Shown piece by piece: positions 1 to 10,021 of a DNA stretch of 64,000 nt. This stretch comes from Pseudomonas benzenivorans. Its GTDB lineage: Bacteria > Pseudomonadota > Gammaproteobacteria > Pseudomonadales > Pseudomonadaceae. Under the pieces are notes generated by a model. It had not been told where the DNA came from, made no database searches, and saw nothing but the letters and a program-made list of their open reading frames with translations. Made by a program: the position numbers and the translations under genes. The DNA lies in contig NZ_FNCT01000008.1 in assembly GCF_900100495.1 (NCBI RefSeq), forward strand, positions 124,001-188,000. Reading direction: 5' to 3'. Position 1 is the first letter of the stretch; every line of letters begins with the position of its first letter.

Positions 1-626
<626 letters not shown>

Positions 627-771
627 TCAGGCCCGCCGGCGAAATCGGCGAGCAGCATAACATTTGCAGATACAGGCTCGCAGTTGACGTCGGCGCGGCG
701 GGGCGCTTGGATAGGCGACTCGATTCATCTGCGGCCGCGGCACCCGCGGCTCGACCAGCAAGGAGCCTGAT

Positions 772-1749
772 ATGGCCAAACGTATCCAGTTCAGCAGCCA
801 CGGCGGCCCCGAAGTCCTCGAGTACCGCGACTACCAGCCGGCCGCGCCCGGGCCCCTGGAGGTCCGCGTGCAGAACCAGGCGATCGGCCTGAACTTCATC
901 GACACCTACTTCCGCAGCGGCCTGTACCCGCCACCGGCGCTGCCGTCGGGGCTGGGCAGCGAAGGCGCCGGGATCGTCGAGGCGGTCGGCGCCGAAGTCA
1001 GCCAGTTCCGGGTCGGCGACCGCGTGGCCTACGCCACCGGCCCGCTCGGCGCCTACAGCGAGCTGCACGTGCTGCCGGCGAGCAAGCTGGTCAAGCTGCC
1101 GGACGCCATCGGCTTCGAGCAGGCCGCCGCGGTGATGCTCAAGGGCCTGACCGTGCAATACCTGTTGCGCCAGGTGTTCCCGCTCAAGGGCGGCGAAACC
1201 ATCCTGTTCCATGCCGCCGCCGGCGGCGTCGGCTCCCTGGCCTGCCAGTGGGCCAAGGCGCTGGGGGTCAGGCTGATCGGCACCGTCAGCTCGGCGGCCA
1301 AGGCCGCGCGGGCGATCGAGCAGGGCGCCTGGGCGACCATCGACTACAGCCACGAAAACGTCGCGCAGCGGGTACTGGAGCTGACCGACGGGCACAAATG
1401 CCCGGTGGTCTACGACGGCGTCGGCAAGGACACCTGGGAAACCTCGCTGGACTGCGTCGCCCCGCGCGGCCTGTTGGTCAGCTTCGGCAACGCCTCAGGC
1501 GCGGTCAGCGGGGTCAACCTGGGCATCCTCGCGCAGAAAGGCTCGCTGTTCGTCACCCGGCCGACCCTGGCCGGCTACGCCGACACCCCGGAACGCCTGC
1601 AGATGATGGCCGACGAGCTGTTCGGCATGATCGCCAGCGGCCACCTGGTGGTGGACATCGGCAACCGTTACCCGCTGGCGGACGCCGCCGCCGCGCAAAC
1701 CGCCCTGAGCGCCCGGCAGACCACCGGCTCGACCATCCTGCTGCCGTGA
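772..1749 (+). CDS. qor: NADPH:quinone reductase, zinc-independent MDR family
   Basis: This 325-residue medium-chain reductase matches the QOR family length. It reduces quinones with NADPH in the cytosol; the physiological substrate cannot be read from sequence. The N-terminal GroES-like domain (residues 1-125) includes GLNFIDTYFRSGLYP and the GLGSEGAGIV block. The Rossmann domain has AAAGGVGS near residues 148-155 as the dinucleotide loop. The Cys/His zinc ligands of zinc MDR enzymes are absent, as expected for QOR. AAGGAG lies 8 bases before the ATG. It is divergent from hemF and convergent with tsaC, with a REP-like hairpin between the stop codons. The same pairing with hemF is typical of Pseudomonas. 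Confidence 0.93.
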   Translation: MAKRIQFSSHGGPEVLEYRDYQPAAPGPLEVRVQNQAIGLNFIDTYFRSGLYPPPALPSGLGSEGAGIVEAVGAEVSQFRVGDRVAYATGPLGAYSELHVLPASKLVKLPDAIGFEQAAAVMLKGLTVQYLLRQVFPLKGGETILFHAAAGGVGSLACQWAKALGVRLIGTVSSAAKAARAIEQGAWATIDYSHENVAQRVLELTDGHKCPVVYDGVGKDTWETSLDCVAPRGLLVSFGNASGAVSGVNLGILAQKGSLFVTRPTLAGYADTPERLQMMADELFGMIASGHLVVDIGNRYPLADAAAAQTALSARQTTGSTILLP

Positions 1750-1758
1750 TGCAGTCTA

Positions 1759-1825
1759 TGGGAGCGGCTTCAGCCGCGATGGCGTCAACCCCCGAGGCGA
1801 GAGATCGCGGCTGAAGCCGCTCCCA
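1759..1825. repeat. REP-like palindrome between convergent genes
   Basis: Two perfect 22-base arms (1759-1780 and 1804-1825; core GGGAGCGGCTTCAGCCGCGA) flank a 23-base loop. The element lies between the converging qor and tsaC stop codons. The core resembles the abundant extragenic REP elements of Pseudomonas. It probably acts as a bidirectional RNA 3'-end structure. There is no U-run, so factor-independent termination is not certain. Confidence 0.8.
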
Positions 1826-1835
1826 CCCTTCCAGG

Positions 1836-2393
1836 TCAGGCCGGGCGCACCACCTCGCCGGTGACCAGGTCGCGGATCAGGCTGGGGTTCTTGCGCCCGC
1901 CGAGGGCGCCGCCGAGCACCTTGTCCAGCTGCCGCGGGAAGTACTGCTCGACCCGCAGGCGCGTACGCGCCGCCGGCCGCCCGGCGGGGTTGGCCGAGGT
2001 CGACACCAGCGGGCCGGTGAGGGCGCAGAGTTCGCGCACCAGCGGGTGGTCGCTGACGCGCAGGGCGACGCTGTTGTGCGCGCCGGTGATCCATTCCGGC
2101 AGGCGCTGCTGGTGCGGCACCAGCCAGGTATTGGGCCCCGGCCAGGTGCTGGCCAGGCGGTCCTGCCAGATTTCCGGCAAATCCTCGAGGAGGAAGTCGA
2201 ACTGGCGAATGCTATCCGCCACCAGGATCAGGCCCTTGTCCATCGGCCGCTCCTTCAATGCCAGCAGGCGCTCGACCGCCTCTTCGTTCCACGGGTCGCA
2301 ACCCAGGCCCCACACCGCCTCGGTCGGATAGGCGATCACCCCGCCCTGGCGCACCACCCGTGCCGCCTGTTGTACCTGCCAGCTGCTGACCAT
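1836..2393 (-). CDS. tsaC: L-threonylcarbamoyladenylate synthase (Sua5/YrdC/TsaC family)
   Basis: TsaC makes threonylcarbamoyl-AMP from threonine, bicarbonate and ATP, the donor for t6A37 of ANN-decoding tRNAs. From the ATG at 2393 the protein has 185 residues, the usual length of the single-domain form. Signature blocks are [16 protein letters not shown] (near residues 20-35), [25 protein letters not shown] and the [11 protein letters not shown] nucleotide loop near 148. An in-frame ATG at 2438 would add 15 residues unlike the family; GGGAG precedes the 2393 ATG. dprA lies immediately upstream on the same strand, so the two may be co-transcribed. Confidence 0.95.
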   Translation of the reverse strand: MVSSWQVQQAARVVRQGGVIAYPTEAVWGLGCDPWNEEAVERLLALKERPMDKGLILVADSIRQFDFLLEDLPEIWQDRLASTWPGPNTWLVPHQQRLPEWITGAHNSVALRVSDHPLVRELCALTGPLVSTSANPAGRPAARTRLRVEQYFPRQLDKVLGGALGGRKNPSLIRDLVTGEVVRPA

Positions 2394-2471
2394 CCACCAC
2401 TCTCCCACTCGCGATTGCCGCGCAGTGTATCCAAGCAAGCCGGTGGTTGAGAAACCTAGTGGCCTGTGTGG

Positions 2472-3578
2472 CTAGCCGGCGCGGCCCACCCAGCACCCGG
2501 CTTCACAAGCCACCCGACCGTCCAGCTCCAATTCGGTCAGCGCCGCCAACACCGCGGACAACGGCCAGCCGCTGGCTGTCGCCAGGGCTTCGCTGCTGTG
2601 CGGTGCGGCATGCAGCAGGTCGAGCAGCGGATGCGGCTGCGGCGGCGCCGACAGGGGGCCGCCCGGCGGCTGGGCCTGCCAGCCGCGCAGGGCCTCGAGG
2701 ATATGCTCGATGCTTTCCACCAGGGTGGCGCCGTCGCGGATCAACTGGTGACAGCCCCGCGCACCGGGGTGATGGATGGAGCCGGGAATCGCATAGACCT
2801 CGCGGCCCTGCTCGGCGGCCAGGCGGGCGGTGATCAAGGAGCCGCTGGAGGGGCTGGCCTCGACCACCAGCACGCCGAGCGACAGGCCGCTGATGATGCG
2901 GTTGCGCCGCGGGAAGTTGCTCGCATGCGGAGGGCACTCCAGTGGCAGCTCGGAGACCAGCGCGCCGCCCTGTTCGACGATGTCGGCGGCCAGCTGCGTG
3001 TGCCGCGCCGGATACAGGCACTGCAGGCCGGTACCGAGCACCGCCACGGTTTTCCCTGCCACCTCCAGCGCGCCCCGATGAGCCGCGCCATCGATGCCGA
3101 GGGCCAGCCCGCTGGTGATGACGAAACCGCCGGCGGCCAGGCTGCGGGCGAAACGCTGCGCGGTGTCCAGCCCGGGCCGCGAGGCGCGCCGGCTACCGAC
3201 CACGGCCAGTTGCGGGCGCTCGAGCAGCCCGGGGTCGCCGGCGACGAACAGCAACGGCGGCGCGTCGTTCAGCTCCGCGAGTAGGCCGGGATAGGCGGGG
3301 TCATCCCACATCAGCAGGTGATGCGCGTCCGCCTCCAGCCAGGCCAGGGCGGCGCTGGCCCGTTCACGCACCTCGGCGCTGCGGCGCGGTTCGGCGCAGG
3401 CGGCCGGCAAGCCGAGGGCGCGCCAGGCACTGGCCGGTGCGCTGAGGGCCGCCGAGGCGCTGTCGAAGGCCGTGAGCAGCTTGCGAAAACGCCGCGGCCC
3501 CAGCTCCGGCAGGCTGTGCAGGCGCAGGCGGGCTTCGCATTCGGCGGGAGAGATGGCATAGCTGAAGGATTGCGACAT
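2472..3578 (-). CDS. dprA: DNA-processing protein DprA (Smf)
   Basis: DprA binds incoming single-stranded DNA during natural transformation and loads RecA. The 368-residue reading from the ATG at 3578 is favoured by AAGGA eight bases upstream; in-frame ATGs at 3587 and 3647 lack this. There is an N-terminal SAM-like region, then the Rossmann-like DprA fold with LAVVGSRRASRPG (near residue 125), SGLALGIDGAAHRGAL, VLGTGLQCLYP, NFPRRNRIISGLS and SGSLITARLAAEQGREVYAIPG. A winged-helix tail (DprA_WH type) fills about residues 300-365. It lies between the lysM gene and tsaC, all leftward. The window does not show whether this strain is naturally competent. Confidence 0.95.
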   Translation of the reverse strand: MSQSFSYAISPAECEARLRLHSLPELGPRRFRKLLTAFDSASAALSAPASAWRALGLPAACAEPRRSAEVRERASAALAWLEADAHHLLMWDDPAYPGLLAELNDAPPLLFVAGDPGLLERPQLAVVGSRRASRPGLDTAQRFARSLAAGGFVITSGLALGIDGAAHRGALEVAGKTVAVLGTGLQCLYPARHTQLAADIVEQGGALVSELPLECPPHASNFPRRNRIISGLSLGVLVVEASPSSGSLITARLAAEQGREVYAIPGSIHHPGARGCHQLIRDGATLVESIEHILEALRGWQAQPPGGPLSAPPQPHPLLDLLHAAPHSSEALATASGWPLSAVLAALTELELDGRVACEAGCWVGRAG

Positions 3579-3634
3579 GCTGATCATCCTTGATCGGTCG
3601 CGCCACGCAGGCGGCAGGAGGACGGCGATAACGC

Positions 3635-3660
3635 AGAAGCCCCGCACTCGCGGGGCTTCT
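3635..3660 (-). terminator. Hairpin between lysM gene and dprA
   Basis: A perfect 11-base stem (3635-3645 with 3650-3660, arms AGAAGCCCCGC) closes a 4-base loop. It sits between the stop codon of the LysM gene and the dprA start on the same strand. The strong GC stem suggests a terminator or attenuator that partly uncouples the two genes. There is no clear U-run on the leftward transcript. Confidence 0.6.
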
Positions 3661-3665
3661 CGGTG

Positions 3666-4706
3666 TTACGGGTTGCGCACCTTGTCCAGCAGCTCCAGCG
3701 AGCGCGTGGCACCCAGCACCAGGCCATAGCTGAGCTTGTCGTAGGTGCGGAACACCATCAGCAGGCCGGCGCGTTCGTCGGGGATCTTCACCGATTCGCC
3801 GGTCACCCGGTCGCGCACGGTTTCGCCGGTCTTGTACACCGCCAGCACGTTGCCCTCGGCCAGGCCGTCACGGGCGCCCTTGTTCAGGGTGACCACGTCG
3901 AACTGGCCGATCTGGGTCACCCCGCGCGGCACATCGAGGATCAGGCCATCGATCTGATTGGCCGGCTCGCTGGGCATGAAGGTCGAGTTGATCGCCCGTT
4001 CCTCGGTGGGGAACAGCCGATCGCCGAGGCGCACTTCCTGGGTCGAGCGCGACAGCTCCATGGTGCCGACATCGCCTTCCTCGGCGACGATCGCGCCGCT
4101 GCCGATGTCGTCGGCGTTGATTCCGAGAAACTCCTCGGTCTCCGGATCGAGGTAGGTCCGGCCCTGGCGGAAGATGCCGTAGACCGGCGCCGACTCGTCG
4201 AAGCTGCCGCGGGCATAGACCCGGTCACCGGCGCCGCTGACCACGCGCTCGGCGTTGCCGGCGACGATATAGGGCGCGTTCATGAACTGTTCGGGCGTAT
4301 CGACGATGCGGTTGCTAAGCAGGAAGCTGTTGATCGCCTCCAGCGGGATGGTCGGAATGGCTTCGGCCATCGGCGTGCTGCGCACCTGCGGCGACAGCTT
4401 GATGGTGCCGCGCGACTCGCCGCGGTTGAGCACCAGGCGTGGCTGGCCGTCGATGTAGACCAGGCTGAGCTGGTCGCCCGGGTAGATCAGGTGCGGGTTT
4501 TCCACTTGAGGATTGGCATGCCAGATTTCCGGCCACTTCCACGGCTGGCTGAGAAACTTGCCGGAAATATCCCAGAGGGTGTCGCCCTTGACCACGGTAT
4601 AACGGTCCGGGTGACCGTCCTTGAGTTGCACTTCGGCTTGGGCCATACCGGCCTGGGTCAAGCCGCCGGCGGCGAGCAGGAGCAGGGCGAGTAGTGATTT
4701 CCTCAT
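3666..4706 (-). CDS. Secreted LysM-domain protein
   Basis: The 346-residue reading starts at the ATG at 4706, with AAGGGA upstream; longer in-frame starts would bury the signal peptide. MRKSLLALLLLAAGG with AQA|EV is a Sec signal peptide cleaved near residue 24. A single LysM domain (about residues 35-83: RYTVVKGDTLWDISGKF, then NPHLIYPGDQLSLV) should bind peptidoglycan GlcNAc. The remaining 260 residues are a conserved extension with no catalytic motif I can recognise. It is divergent from def and upstream of dprA and tsaC, the usual Pseudomonas order. It is probably a periplasmic or surface-associated cell-wall binding protein; the exact role is unknown. Confidence 0.88.
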   Translation of the reverse strand: MRKSLLALLLLAAGGLTQAGMAQAEVQLKDGHPDRYTVVKGDTLWDISGKFLSQPWKWPEIWHANPQVENPHLIYPGDQLSLVYIDGQPRLVLNRGESRGTIKLSPQVRSTPMAEAIPTIPLEAINSFLLSNRIVDTPEQFMNAPYIVAGNAERVVSGAGDRVYARGSFDESAPVYGIFRQGRTYLDPETEEFLGINADDIGSGAIVAEEGDVGTMELSRSTQEVRLGDRLFPTEERAINSTFMPSEPANQIDGLILDVPRGVTQIGQFDVVTLNKGARDGLAEGNVLAVYKTGETVRDRVTGESVKIPDERAGLLMVFRTYDKLSYGLVLGATRSLELLDKVRNP

Positions 4707-4859
4707 GCGGTGAATCCCTTTATTATGTGTCTTCACGTGGAGCGCCCTAGCGCCGCTGCTACAAGCCAGTAAAACCGCGGCGTGAAGCCGTTTTTCAATG
4801 CTGCTCATCATCTTAGCAGCGGATTTTGACTTTATTCCACAAGTGCATCACAAACGCAT

Positions 4860-5366
4860 ATGGCGATCTTAAACATCCTCGAATTTCCCGATCCGCGCCT
4901 GCGCACCATCGCCAAACCGGTGGACGTGGTCGACGACGCCGTGCGTCAACTGATCGACGACATGTTCGAAACCATGTACGACGCCCCCGGCATCGGCCTC
5001 GCCGCGACCCAGGTCAACGTGCACAAGCGCGTGGTGGTGATGGATCTGTCGGAAGACAAGTCCGAGCCGCGGGTGTTCATCAACCCCGAGTTCGAGACGC
5101 TGACCGACCAGGTGGACCAGTACCAGGAAGGCTGCCTGTCGGTACCCGGCTTCTACGAGAACGTCGACCGTCCGCAGAAGGTCAGGATCAAGGCCCTGGA
5201 TCGTGACGGCCAGCCGTACGAGCTGGTCGCCGAAGGCCTGCTGGCGGTGTGCATCCAGCACGAATGCGACCACCTCAACGGCAAGCTGTTCGTCGATTAC
5301 CTGTCTAACCTGAAACGCGAGCGCATCAAGAAGAAGCTGGAAAAGCAGCATCGCCAGCGGGCTTGA
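4860..5366 (+). CDS. def: Peptide deformylase
   Basis: Def removes the N-formyl group from nascent proteins at the ribosome exit. It has 168 residues, typical of type 1 enzymes. All three metal-enzyme motifs are present: GIGLAATQV (near residue 45), EGCLSVPG with the Cys ligand (near 90) and QHECDHLNG (near 131-139) with the HExxH-type ligands and the catalytic Glu. It is divergent from the LysM gene. fmt follows 207 bases downstream in the same direction, so formylation and deformylation enzymes are paired as in most bacteria. A terminator-like hairpin and two further repeats lie between def and fmt. The start ATG has no strong Shine-Dalgarno sequence. Confidence 0.96.
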   Translation: MAILNILEFPDPRLRTIAKPVDVVDDAVRQLIDDMFETMYDAPGIGLAATQVNVHKRVVVMDLSEDKSEPRVFINPEFETLTDQVDQYQEGCLSVPGFYENVDRPQKVRIKALDRDGQPYELVAEGLLAVCIQHECDHLNGKLFVDYLSNLKRERIKKKLEKQHRQRA

Positions 5367-5380
5367 GCCACGACCTCTAC

Positions 5381-5425
5381 AAAGGCTTGCTTTCAGGTTG
5401 TCCGGATAGCAAGCCTTTTTCTTTA
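5381..5425 (+). terminator. Terminator after def
   Basis: An 11-base perfect stem (AAAGGCTTGCT at 5381-5391 with AGCAAGCCTTT at 5408-5418) is followed by TTTTCTTT. This is a good intrinsic terminator on the def transcript, although fmt continues downstream. Confidence 0.8.
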
Positions 5426-5451
5426 ATGTGAAAGTCGCGCAGCGACGACTT

Positions 5452-5503
5452 CCTGATGTCCTTCTCCCTCCGGGAGAAGGTGGCGCGAAGCGCCGGATGA
5501 GGG
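5452..5503. repeat. Dispersed repeat, copy 1 (def-fmt gap)
   Basis: The block CCTGATG, then CCTTCTCCCTCCGGGAGAAGG, then GGATGAGGG recurs with few changes at 39646-39694 between atpB and atpE. It contains two hairpins (CCTTCTCCC/GGGAGAAGG and GGCGC/GCGCC). It is an extragenic palindromic element of unknown role. Confidence 0.75.
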
Positions 5504-5506
5504 AGG

Positions 5507-5560
5507 CGGGAATGCCGCGAAGGCTTTGATGATTTGGGGGTGCCTCTCGCGGCATTCCCG
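5507..5560. repeat. Inverted repeat just before fmt
   Basis: Perfect 14-base arms (CGGGAATGCCGCGA at 5507-5520 and its complement at 5547-5560) surround a 26-base loop. The right arm ends 13 bases before the fmt ATG, so the folded mRNA could affect fmt initiation. It could equally be a simple extragenic palindrome. Confidence 0.7.
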
Positions 5561-5573
5561 TTAGCGAGACCCC

Positions 5574-6515
5574 ATGACTGAAGCACTGCGCATCGTCTTC
5601 GCCGGCACCCCGGAATTCGCCGCCGAACACCTCAAGGCCCTGCTCGACAGCCCGCACCAGATCGTCGCCGTCTACACCCAGCCGGACCGCCCCGCCGGTC
5701 GCGGGCAGAAGCTCGCCCCCAGCCCGGTCAAGCAGCTCGCGCTACAACATGACATCCCGGTCCTGCAGCCGCAGAGCCTGCGCGATCCGGCCGCCCAGGC
5801 CGAACTGACGGCCCTCGCGCCCGACCTGATGGTGGTGGTCGCCTACGGCCTGATCCTGCCGCAGGCGGTACTCGACACCCCGCGCCTCGGCTGCATCAAC
5901 AGCCACGCCTCGCTGCTGCCGCGCTGGCGCGGCGCGGCGCCGATCCAGCGCGCCATCGCCGCCGGCGACCGCGAATCGGGGGTGACCGTGATGCGCATGG
6001 AGGCGGGCCTGGACACCGGGCCGATGCTGCTGAAAGTCGGCACCCCGATCGGCGCCGACGACACCGGCGGCAGCCTGCACGACCGCCTCGCCAGCCTCGG
6101 CCCGCAGGCGGTGCTCCAGGCCATCGCCGGTCTGGCGGCCGGCGCCCTGGCCGGCGAGGTGCAGGACGATAGCCTGGCGACCTACGCGCACAAACTGAAC
6201 AAGGACGAGGCGCGCCTCGACTGGACGCGTCCGGCCAGCGAGCTGGAACGGCTGATCCGCGCCTTCAATCCCTGGCCGATCTGTCACAGCACGCTCGACG
6301 GTGCGCCGCTGAAGGTCCTCGCCGCGCAACTGGCCGACGGCCAGGGCCGGCCGGGACAGATCCTCGCCGCCAGCAAGGACGGCCTGAGCGTCGCCTGCGG
6401 CAGTGGCGCGCTGCGCCTGACCCGCCTGCAACTGCCGGGCGGCAAGCCACTGGCCTTCGCCGACCTGTACAACAGCCGGCGCGAACAGTTCGCCCCGGGC
6501 CTGGTGCTGTTGTGA
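5574..6515 (+). CDS. fmt: Methionyl-tRNA formyltransferase
   Basis: Fmt transfers a formyl group from 10-formyl-THF to initiator Met-tRNA. Its 313 residues match the family. The N-terminal Rossmann domain begins with [15 protein letters not shown]. The catalytic and folate-binding block is [21 protein letters not shown] near residues 105-125, followed by [17 protein letters not shown]. The C-terminal tRNA-binding OB-like domain occupies about residues 210-313. rsmB follows after 13 bases, so fmt-rsmB-trkA form one transcription unit, as in E. coli and P. aeruginosa. Confidence 0.97.
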   Translation: MTEALRIVFAGTPEFAAEHLKALLDSPHQIVAVYTQPDRPAGRGQKLAPSPVKQLALQHDIPVLQPQSLRDPAAQAELTALAPDLMVVVAYGLILPQAVLDTPRLGCINSHASLLPRWRGAAPIQRAIAAGDRESGVTVMRMEAGLDTGPMLLKVGTPIGADDTGGSLHDRLASLGPQAVLQAIAGLAAGALAGEVQDDSLATYAHKLNKDEARLDWTRPASELERLIRAFNPWPICHSTLDGAPLKVLAAQLADGQGRPGQILAASKDGLSVACGSGALRLTRLQLPGGKPLAFADLYNSRREQFAPGLVLL

Positions 6516-6528
6516 TGAGGGCAGGCGC

Positions 6529-7845
6529 ATGAGCCTCAACCCGCGGCTGGCCGCCGCCCGCGCACTGAGCGCGGTGCTCGGCGGCAAGGCCTCGCTGGGC
6601 AGCAGCCTGCCGGCGCAACTGGACAAGGTCGAGCCGCGCGACCGCGGCCTGACCCAGGAGCTGGCCTTCGGCACCGCGCGCTGGCAGCCGCGCCTGGCGG
6701 CGCTGGCGGACAAGCTGCTGCAGAAGCCGTTCAAGGCCGCCGACAAGGATGTCGAGGCGCTGCTGCTGGTCGGCCTCTATCAGCTGCTCTACACGCGGAT
6801 CCCGCCGCACGCCGCCCTCGGCGAAACCGTCGGTTGCGCCGACAAGCTGAAAAAGCCCTGGGCCAAGGCCCTGCTCAATGCCGTGCTGCGCCGCGCCCAG
6901 CGCGAGGGCGCGCAGCTGCTGGCCGAGCTGGAACACGACCCGGTGGTGCGCACCGCCCATCCACGCTGGCTACAGAAGGCCCTGAAGGCGCATTGGCCCG
7001 AGCACTGGGAAGCCATCTGCGCGGCGAACAACGCCCACCCGCCGCTGATCCTGCGGGTCAACCGCCGCCACGGCAGCCGCGACGCCTACCTGGCCGAACT
7101 GCAAGCCGCCGGCATTGCCGCCGAACCCTGCCGCTACAGCCGCGACGGCATTCGCCTGGAGCAGGCCTGCGAGGTCACCGGCCTGCCGGGCTTCGCCGAA
7201 GGCCGGGTCAGCGTGCAGGACGAGGCCGCGCAACTGGCCGCCGAGCTGCTCGAACTGGCGCCCGGCCAGCGGGTGCTGGATGCCTGCTGCGCCCCCGGCG
7301 GCAAGACCTGCCATCTGCTCGAAGCCGAGCCGCAACTGGCCGGTGTGGTGGCCGTGGACCTGGAAGAAAAGCGCCTGCTGCGGGTGCGCGAGAACCTCGC
7401 CCGGCTGGGACTGGATGCCCAGCTGATCGCCGCCGATGCCCGCGCGGTCGCGCAGTGGTGGGACGGCCGGGCGTTCCAGCGCATCCTGCTCGACGCGCCC
7501 TGTTCCGCCACCGGGGTGATTCGCCGCCACCCGGACATCAAATTGACCCGCGCGGCCGCCGACATCCCCGCCCTGGCGCAGCTGCAGGGCGAGCTGCTGG
7601 ATGCCCTGTGGCCGACCCTGGCGGTCGGCGGCATCCTGCTCTACGCCACCTGCTCGACCCTGCCGACGGAAAACACCGAGGTCATCGCCGCCTTCCTCGC
7701 CCGCACCCCGGGTGCGCGTGAACTGGATATTCCCGGGCCTTTCGGCCTGCCACAACCGCACGGCCGCCAATTGCTCGCCCAGCAGGGCGGCCACGACGGT
7801 TTCTACTACGCCAAGCTGATCAAGATCGCCGCCGCTCGCGGCTGA
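6529..7845 (+). CDS. rsmB: 16S rRNA (cytosine-967 C5)-methyltransferase
   Basis: RsmB (Sun/Fmu) methylates C967 of 16S rRNA using SAM. The 438 residues comprise an N-terminal NusB-like RNA-binding domain (about 1-140) and a C-terminal class I methyltransferase. SAM motif I is [17 protein letters not shown] near residue 248. Motif IV is [19 protein letters not shown] with one catalytic Cys. [12 protein letters not shown] carries the second Cys, the nucleophile in m5C enzymes. It is tightly spaced between fmt and trkA. Confidence 0.96.
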   Translation: MSLNPRLAAARALSAVLGGKASLGSSLPAQLDKVEPRDRGLTQELAFGTARWQPRLAALADKLLQKPFKAADKDVEALLLVGLYQLLYTRIPPHAALGETVGCADKLKKPWAKALLNAVLRRAQREGAQLLAELEHDPVVRTAHPRWLQKALKAHWPEHWEAICAANNAHPPLILRVNRRHGSRDAYLAELQAAGIAAEPCRYSRDGIRLEQACEVTGLPGFAEGRVSVQDEAAQLAAELLELAPGQRVLDACCAPGGKTCHLLEAEPQLAGVVAVDLEEKRLLRVRENLARLGLDAQLIAADARAVAQWWDGRAFQRILLDAPCSATGVIRRHPDIKLTRAAADIPALAQLQGELLDALWPTLAVGGILLYATCSTLPTENTEVIAAFLARTPGARELDIPGPFGLPQPHGRQLLAQQGGHDGFYYAKLIKIAAARG

Positions 7846-7857
7846 GGAACAGACCGG

Positions 7858-9231
7858 ATGAAAATCATCATTCTCGGTGCCGGCCAGGTCGGCGGCACAC
7901 TGGCCGAGCACCTGGCCAGCGAGGCCAACGACATCACCGTGGTGGATACCGACGGCGACCGCCTGCGCGACCTCGGCGACCGCCTGGATATCCGCACCGT
8001 GCAGGGCCGTGGCTCCTTTCCCACGGCGCTGCGCCAGGCCGGCGCCGACGACGCCGACATGCTGATCGCGGTGACCAACAGCGACGAGGTCAACATGGTC
8101 GCCTGCCAGGTGGCCTACACCCTGTTCCACACTCCGACCAAGATCGCCCGGGTGCGCGAGCCGGCCTACCTGACGCGCGCCGGCCTGTTCGCCAACGAGG
8201 CGATTCCGATCGACGTGCTGATCAGCCCGGAACAGGTGGTGACCAACTACATCAAGCGCCTGATCGAATACCCCGGCGCCCTGCAGGTGATCGACTTCGC
8301 CGAAGGCAAGGCGCAACTGGTGGCGGTCAAGGCCTATTACGGCGGCCCGCTGGTCGGCCAGCAGTTGCGCCAGCTGCGCCAGCACATGCCCAACGTCGAC
8401 ACCCGGGTGGCGGCGATCTTCCGTCGTAACCGGCCGATCATTCCCCAGGGTGATACGGTGATCGAGGCCGACGACGAGGTGTTCTTCATCGCCGCCAAGG
8501 GCCATATCCGCGCGGTGATGAGCGAGATGCGCCGCCTCGAGGTCAGCTACAAGAAGGTGGTGATCGCCGGCGGCGGGCATATCGGCGAGCGCCTGGCCGA
8601 AGCCATCGAGAGCCGCTACCAGGTGAAGATCATCGAGATGAACCCGGCGCGCTGCCGCTACCTCTCGGAGAACCTCGACAGTACCGTGGTGCTGCAGGGC
8701 AGCGCCTCGGACAAGGACCTGCTGGTCGAGGAGAACATCAACGACGCCGACATCTTCCTGGCCCTGACCAACGACGACGAGGCCAACATCATGTCGTCCT
8801 TGCTGGCCAAGCGCCTCGGCGCGCGCAAGGTGATGACCATCATCAACAACCCGGCCTACGTCGACCTGGTCCAGGGCGGCGATATCGACATCGCCATCAG
8901 CCCGCAGCTGGCCACCATCGGCACCCTGCTGACCCACGTGCGCCGCGGCGACATCGTCAGCGTGCACTCGCTGCGCCGCGGCGCCGCCGAGGCGATCGAG
9001 GCCATCGCCCACGGCGACGCCAAGTCGAGCAAGGTGGTCGGCCGCGCCATCGAGGAGATCCCGCTGCCGCCGGGCACCACCATCGGCGCGATCATCCGCG
9101 ACGAGGAAGTGCTGATCGCCCACGACGACACGGTGATCGAGTCCGGCGACCATGTGATCCTGTTCCTGGTCGACAAGAAGTACATCCGCGACGCCGAACG
9201 CCTGTTCCAGGTCGGCCTGACGTTCTTCTGA
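7858..9231 (+). CDS. trkA: Trk potassium uptake regulatory NAD-binding protein TrkA
   Basis: TrkA is the cytoplasmic gating subunit of the TrkH/TrkG K+ channel and binds NAD(H). Its 457 residues contain two tandem RCK_N/RCK_C units. The first Rossmann motif is [17 protein letters not shown] at residues 2-18; the second is [17 protein letters not shown] near residue 234. Each is followed by a C-terminal RCK lobe. It begins 12 bases after rsmB, so it is co-transcribed with fmt-rsmB. The TrkH/G membrane partner is not in this window. Confidence 0.96.
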   Translation: MKIIILGAGQVGGTLAEHLASEANDITVVDTDGDRLRDLGDRLDIRTVQGRGSFPTALRQAGADDADMLIAVTNSDEVNMVACQVAYTLFHTPTKIARVREPAYLTRAGLFANEAIPIDVLISPEQVVTNYIKRLIEYPGALQVIDFAEGKAQLVAVKAYYGGPLVGQQLRQLRQHMPNVDTRVAAIFRRNRPIIPQGDTVIEADDEVFFIAAKGHIRAVMSEMRRLEVSYKKVVIAGGGHIGERLAEAIESRYQVKIIEMNPARCRYLSENLDSTVVLQGSASDKDLLVEENINDADIFLALTNDDEANIMSSLLAKRLGARKVMTIINNPAYVDLVQGGDIDIAISPQLATIGTLLTHVRRGDIVSVHSLRRGAAEAIEAIAHGDAKSSKVVGRAIEEIPLPPGTTIGAIIRDEEVLIAHDDTVIESGDHVILFLVDKKYIRDAERLFQVGLTFF

Positions 9232-9235
9232 GCGT

Positions 9236-9290
9236 AGGGGCGGGCCCTGCCCGCGAGCCGGGCAACACAAGCGCTTCGCGGGCATGGAAC
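9236..9290. repeat. REP-like palindrome after trkA
   Basis: The sequence starts GTAGGGGCGGGCCCTGCCCGCGA. Arms TGCCCGCGA (9248-9256) and TCGCGGGCA (9276-9284) pair around a short inner palindrome. The lead GTAGGnGCGG is typical of Pseudomonas REP sequences. It may end or stabilise the rsmB-trkA transcript. Confidence 0.65.
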
Positions 9291-9323
9291 CAGGCGTTCC
9301 CCCCGCTCCAGCTCGGAGGTTTT

Positions 9324-9644
9324 ATGCTCGAAGGTCTGGAAAAAATGCTGGCCAAGGGCGTGGACAACGCCCTGTTGCGCTTCGGCCTGGGCAAGGGCTA
9401 CCTGGATGCCGGCGAATACGCCCGCGCGGCGGAGCATTTCCAGCGTTGCCTGGCGTTCGATCCGCAGTACTCGGCCGCCTGGAAACTGCTCGGCAAGGCG
9501 CTGCTGGAGCAGGGCGACCGGCCGGCCGCCGAGCAGGCCTGGCAGCAAGGCATCGCCGCGGCACAGGCGCATGGCGACAAGCAGGCGGAAAAGGAGATGA
9601 CGGTGTTTCTCAAGCGCCTGCAGCGCCAGGCTCCCCCAGGCTGA
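9324..9644 (+). CDS. Small TPR-repeat protein
   Basis: The 106-residue protein holds about two tetratricopeptide repeats. FGLGKGYLDAGEYARAAEHFQRCLAFDP (residues 20-47, unbroken in the protein) is a canonical TPR helix pair. It is followed by SAAWKLLGKALLEQGDRPAAEQAWQQG. There is no signal peptide or catalytic motif, so it is probably a cytosolic protein-protein adaptor of unknown partner. GGAGG lies about 8 bases before the ATG. It is convergent with the PilZ gene and only 6 bases away from it. A similar small TPR gene sits at this place in P. aeruginosa. Confidence 0.85.
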   Translation: MLEGLEKMLAKGVDNALLRFGLGKGYLDAGEYARAAEHFQRCLAFDPQYSAAWKLLGKALLEQGDRPAAEQAWQQGIAAAQAHGDKQAEKEMTVFLKRLQRQAPPG

Positions 9645-9650
9645 GGACCG

Positions 9651-9914
9651 TCACTCCTCGACGAAACGCAGGCCGGCGCCTTCGCCGTCCGCGCGCATCA
9701 CCTCCATCTGCAGCACCGGCGCCTCGATCGGCAGGTCCTGCACCTGGCCGCTGACCCGCGTGCCTGGCGCCAGCCCGGCGAGGTCCGGGTGCCTGACGTA
9801 CACGCCGCCGTCGGACAGGTCGCGGGTGTGGGCCAGCAATTCGCCGAAGCTCGGGTGGCAGATCTTGATCCGGCATTTCAGCGGTGTACGGGGGTGGCGG
9901 CGCTGGTTGGACAT
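9651..9914 (-). CDS. PilZ-domain protein
   Basis: This is an 87-residue stand-alone PilZ domain. The c-di-GMP binding elements are both visible: the arginine motif RRHPRTP at residues 5-11 and DLSDGGVYV (D/NxSxxG type) near residue 33. It is therefore a likely c-di-GMP receptor in the cytosol, with effect depending on an unknown partner. It is leftward, just right of the TPR gene (convergent), with its own short upstream region. Confidence 0.9.
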   Translation of the reverse strand: MSNQRRHPRTPLKCRIKICHPSFGELLAHTRDLSDGGVYVRHPDLAGLAPGTRVSGQVQDLPIEAPVLQMEVMRADGEGAGLRFVEE

Positions 9915-10021
9915 CCGTGGTGATCCTCAGCTGCAAATCTACCGTTGCTGGCGCCCGGCAGGAATGATGACCAGGCGCCCGAACGAGCGCCTTTGCCGGC
10001 AGGTTCGCGGGAAACCCGCCA

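Noticed and set aside
6970..9285. Minus-strand open frame of 771 codons opposite rsmB-trkA
   Set aside because: Shadow of GC-rich coding DNA; the plus strand encodes RsmB and TrkA with all motifs.
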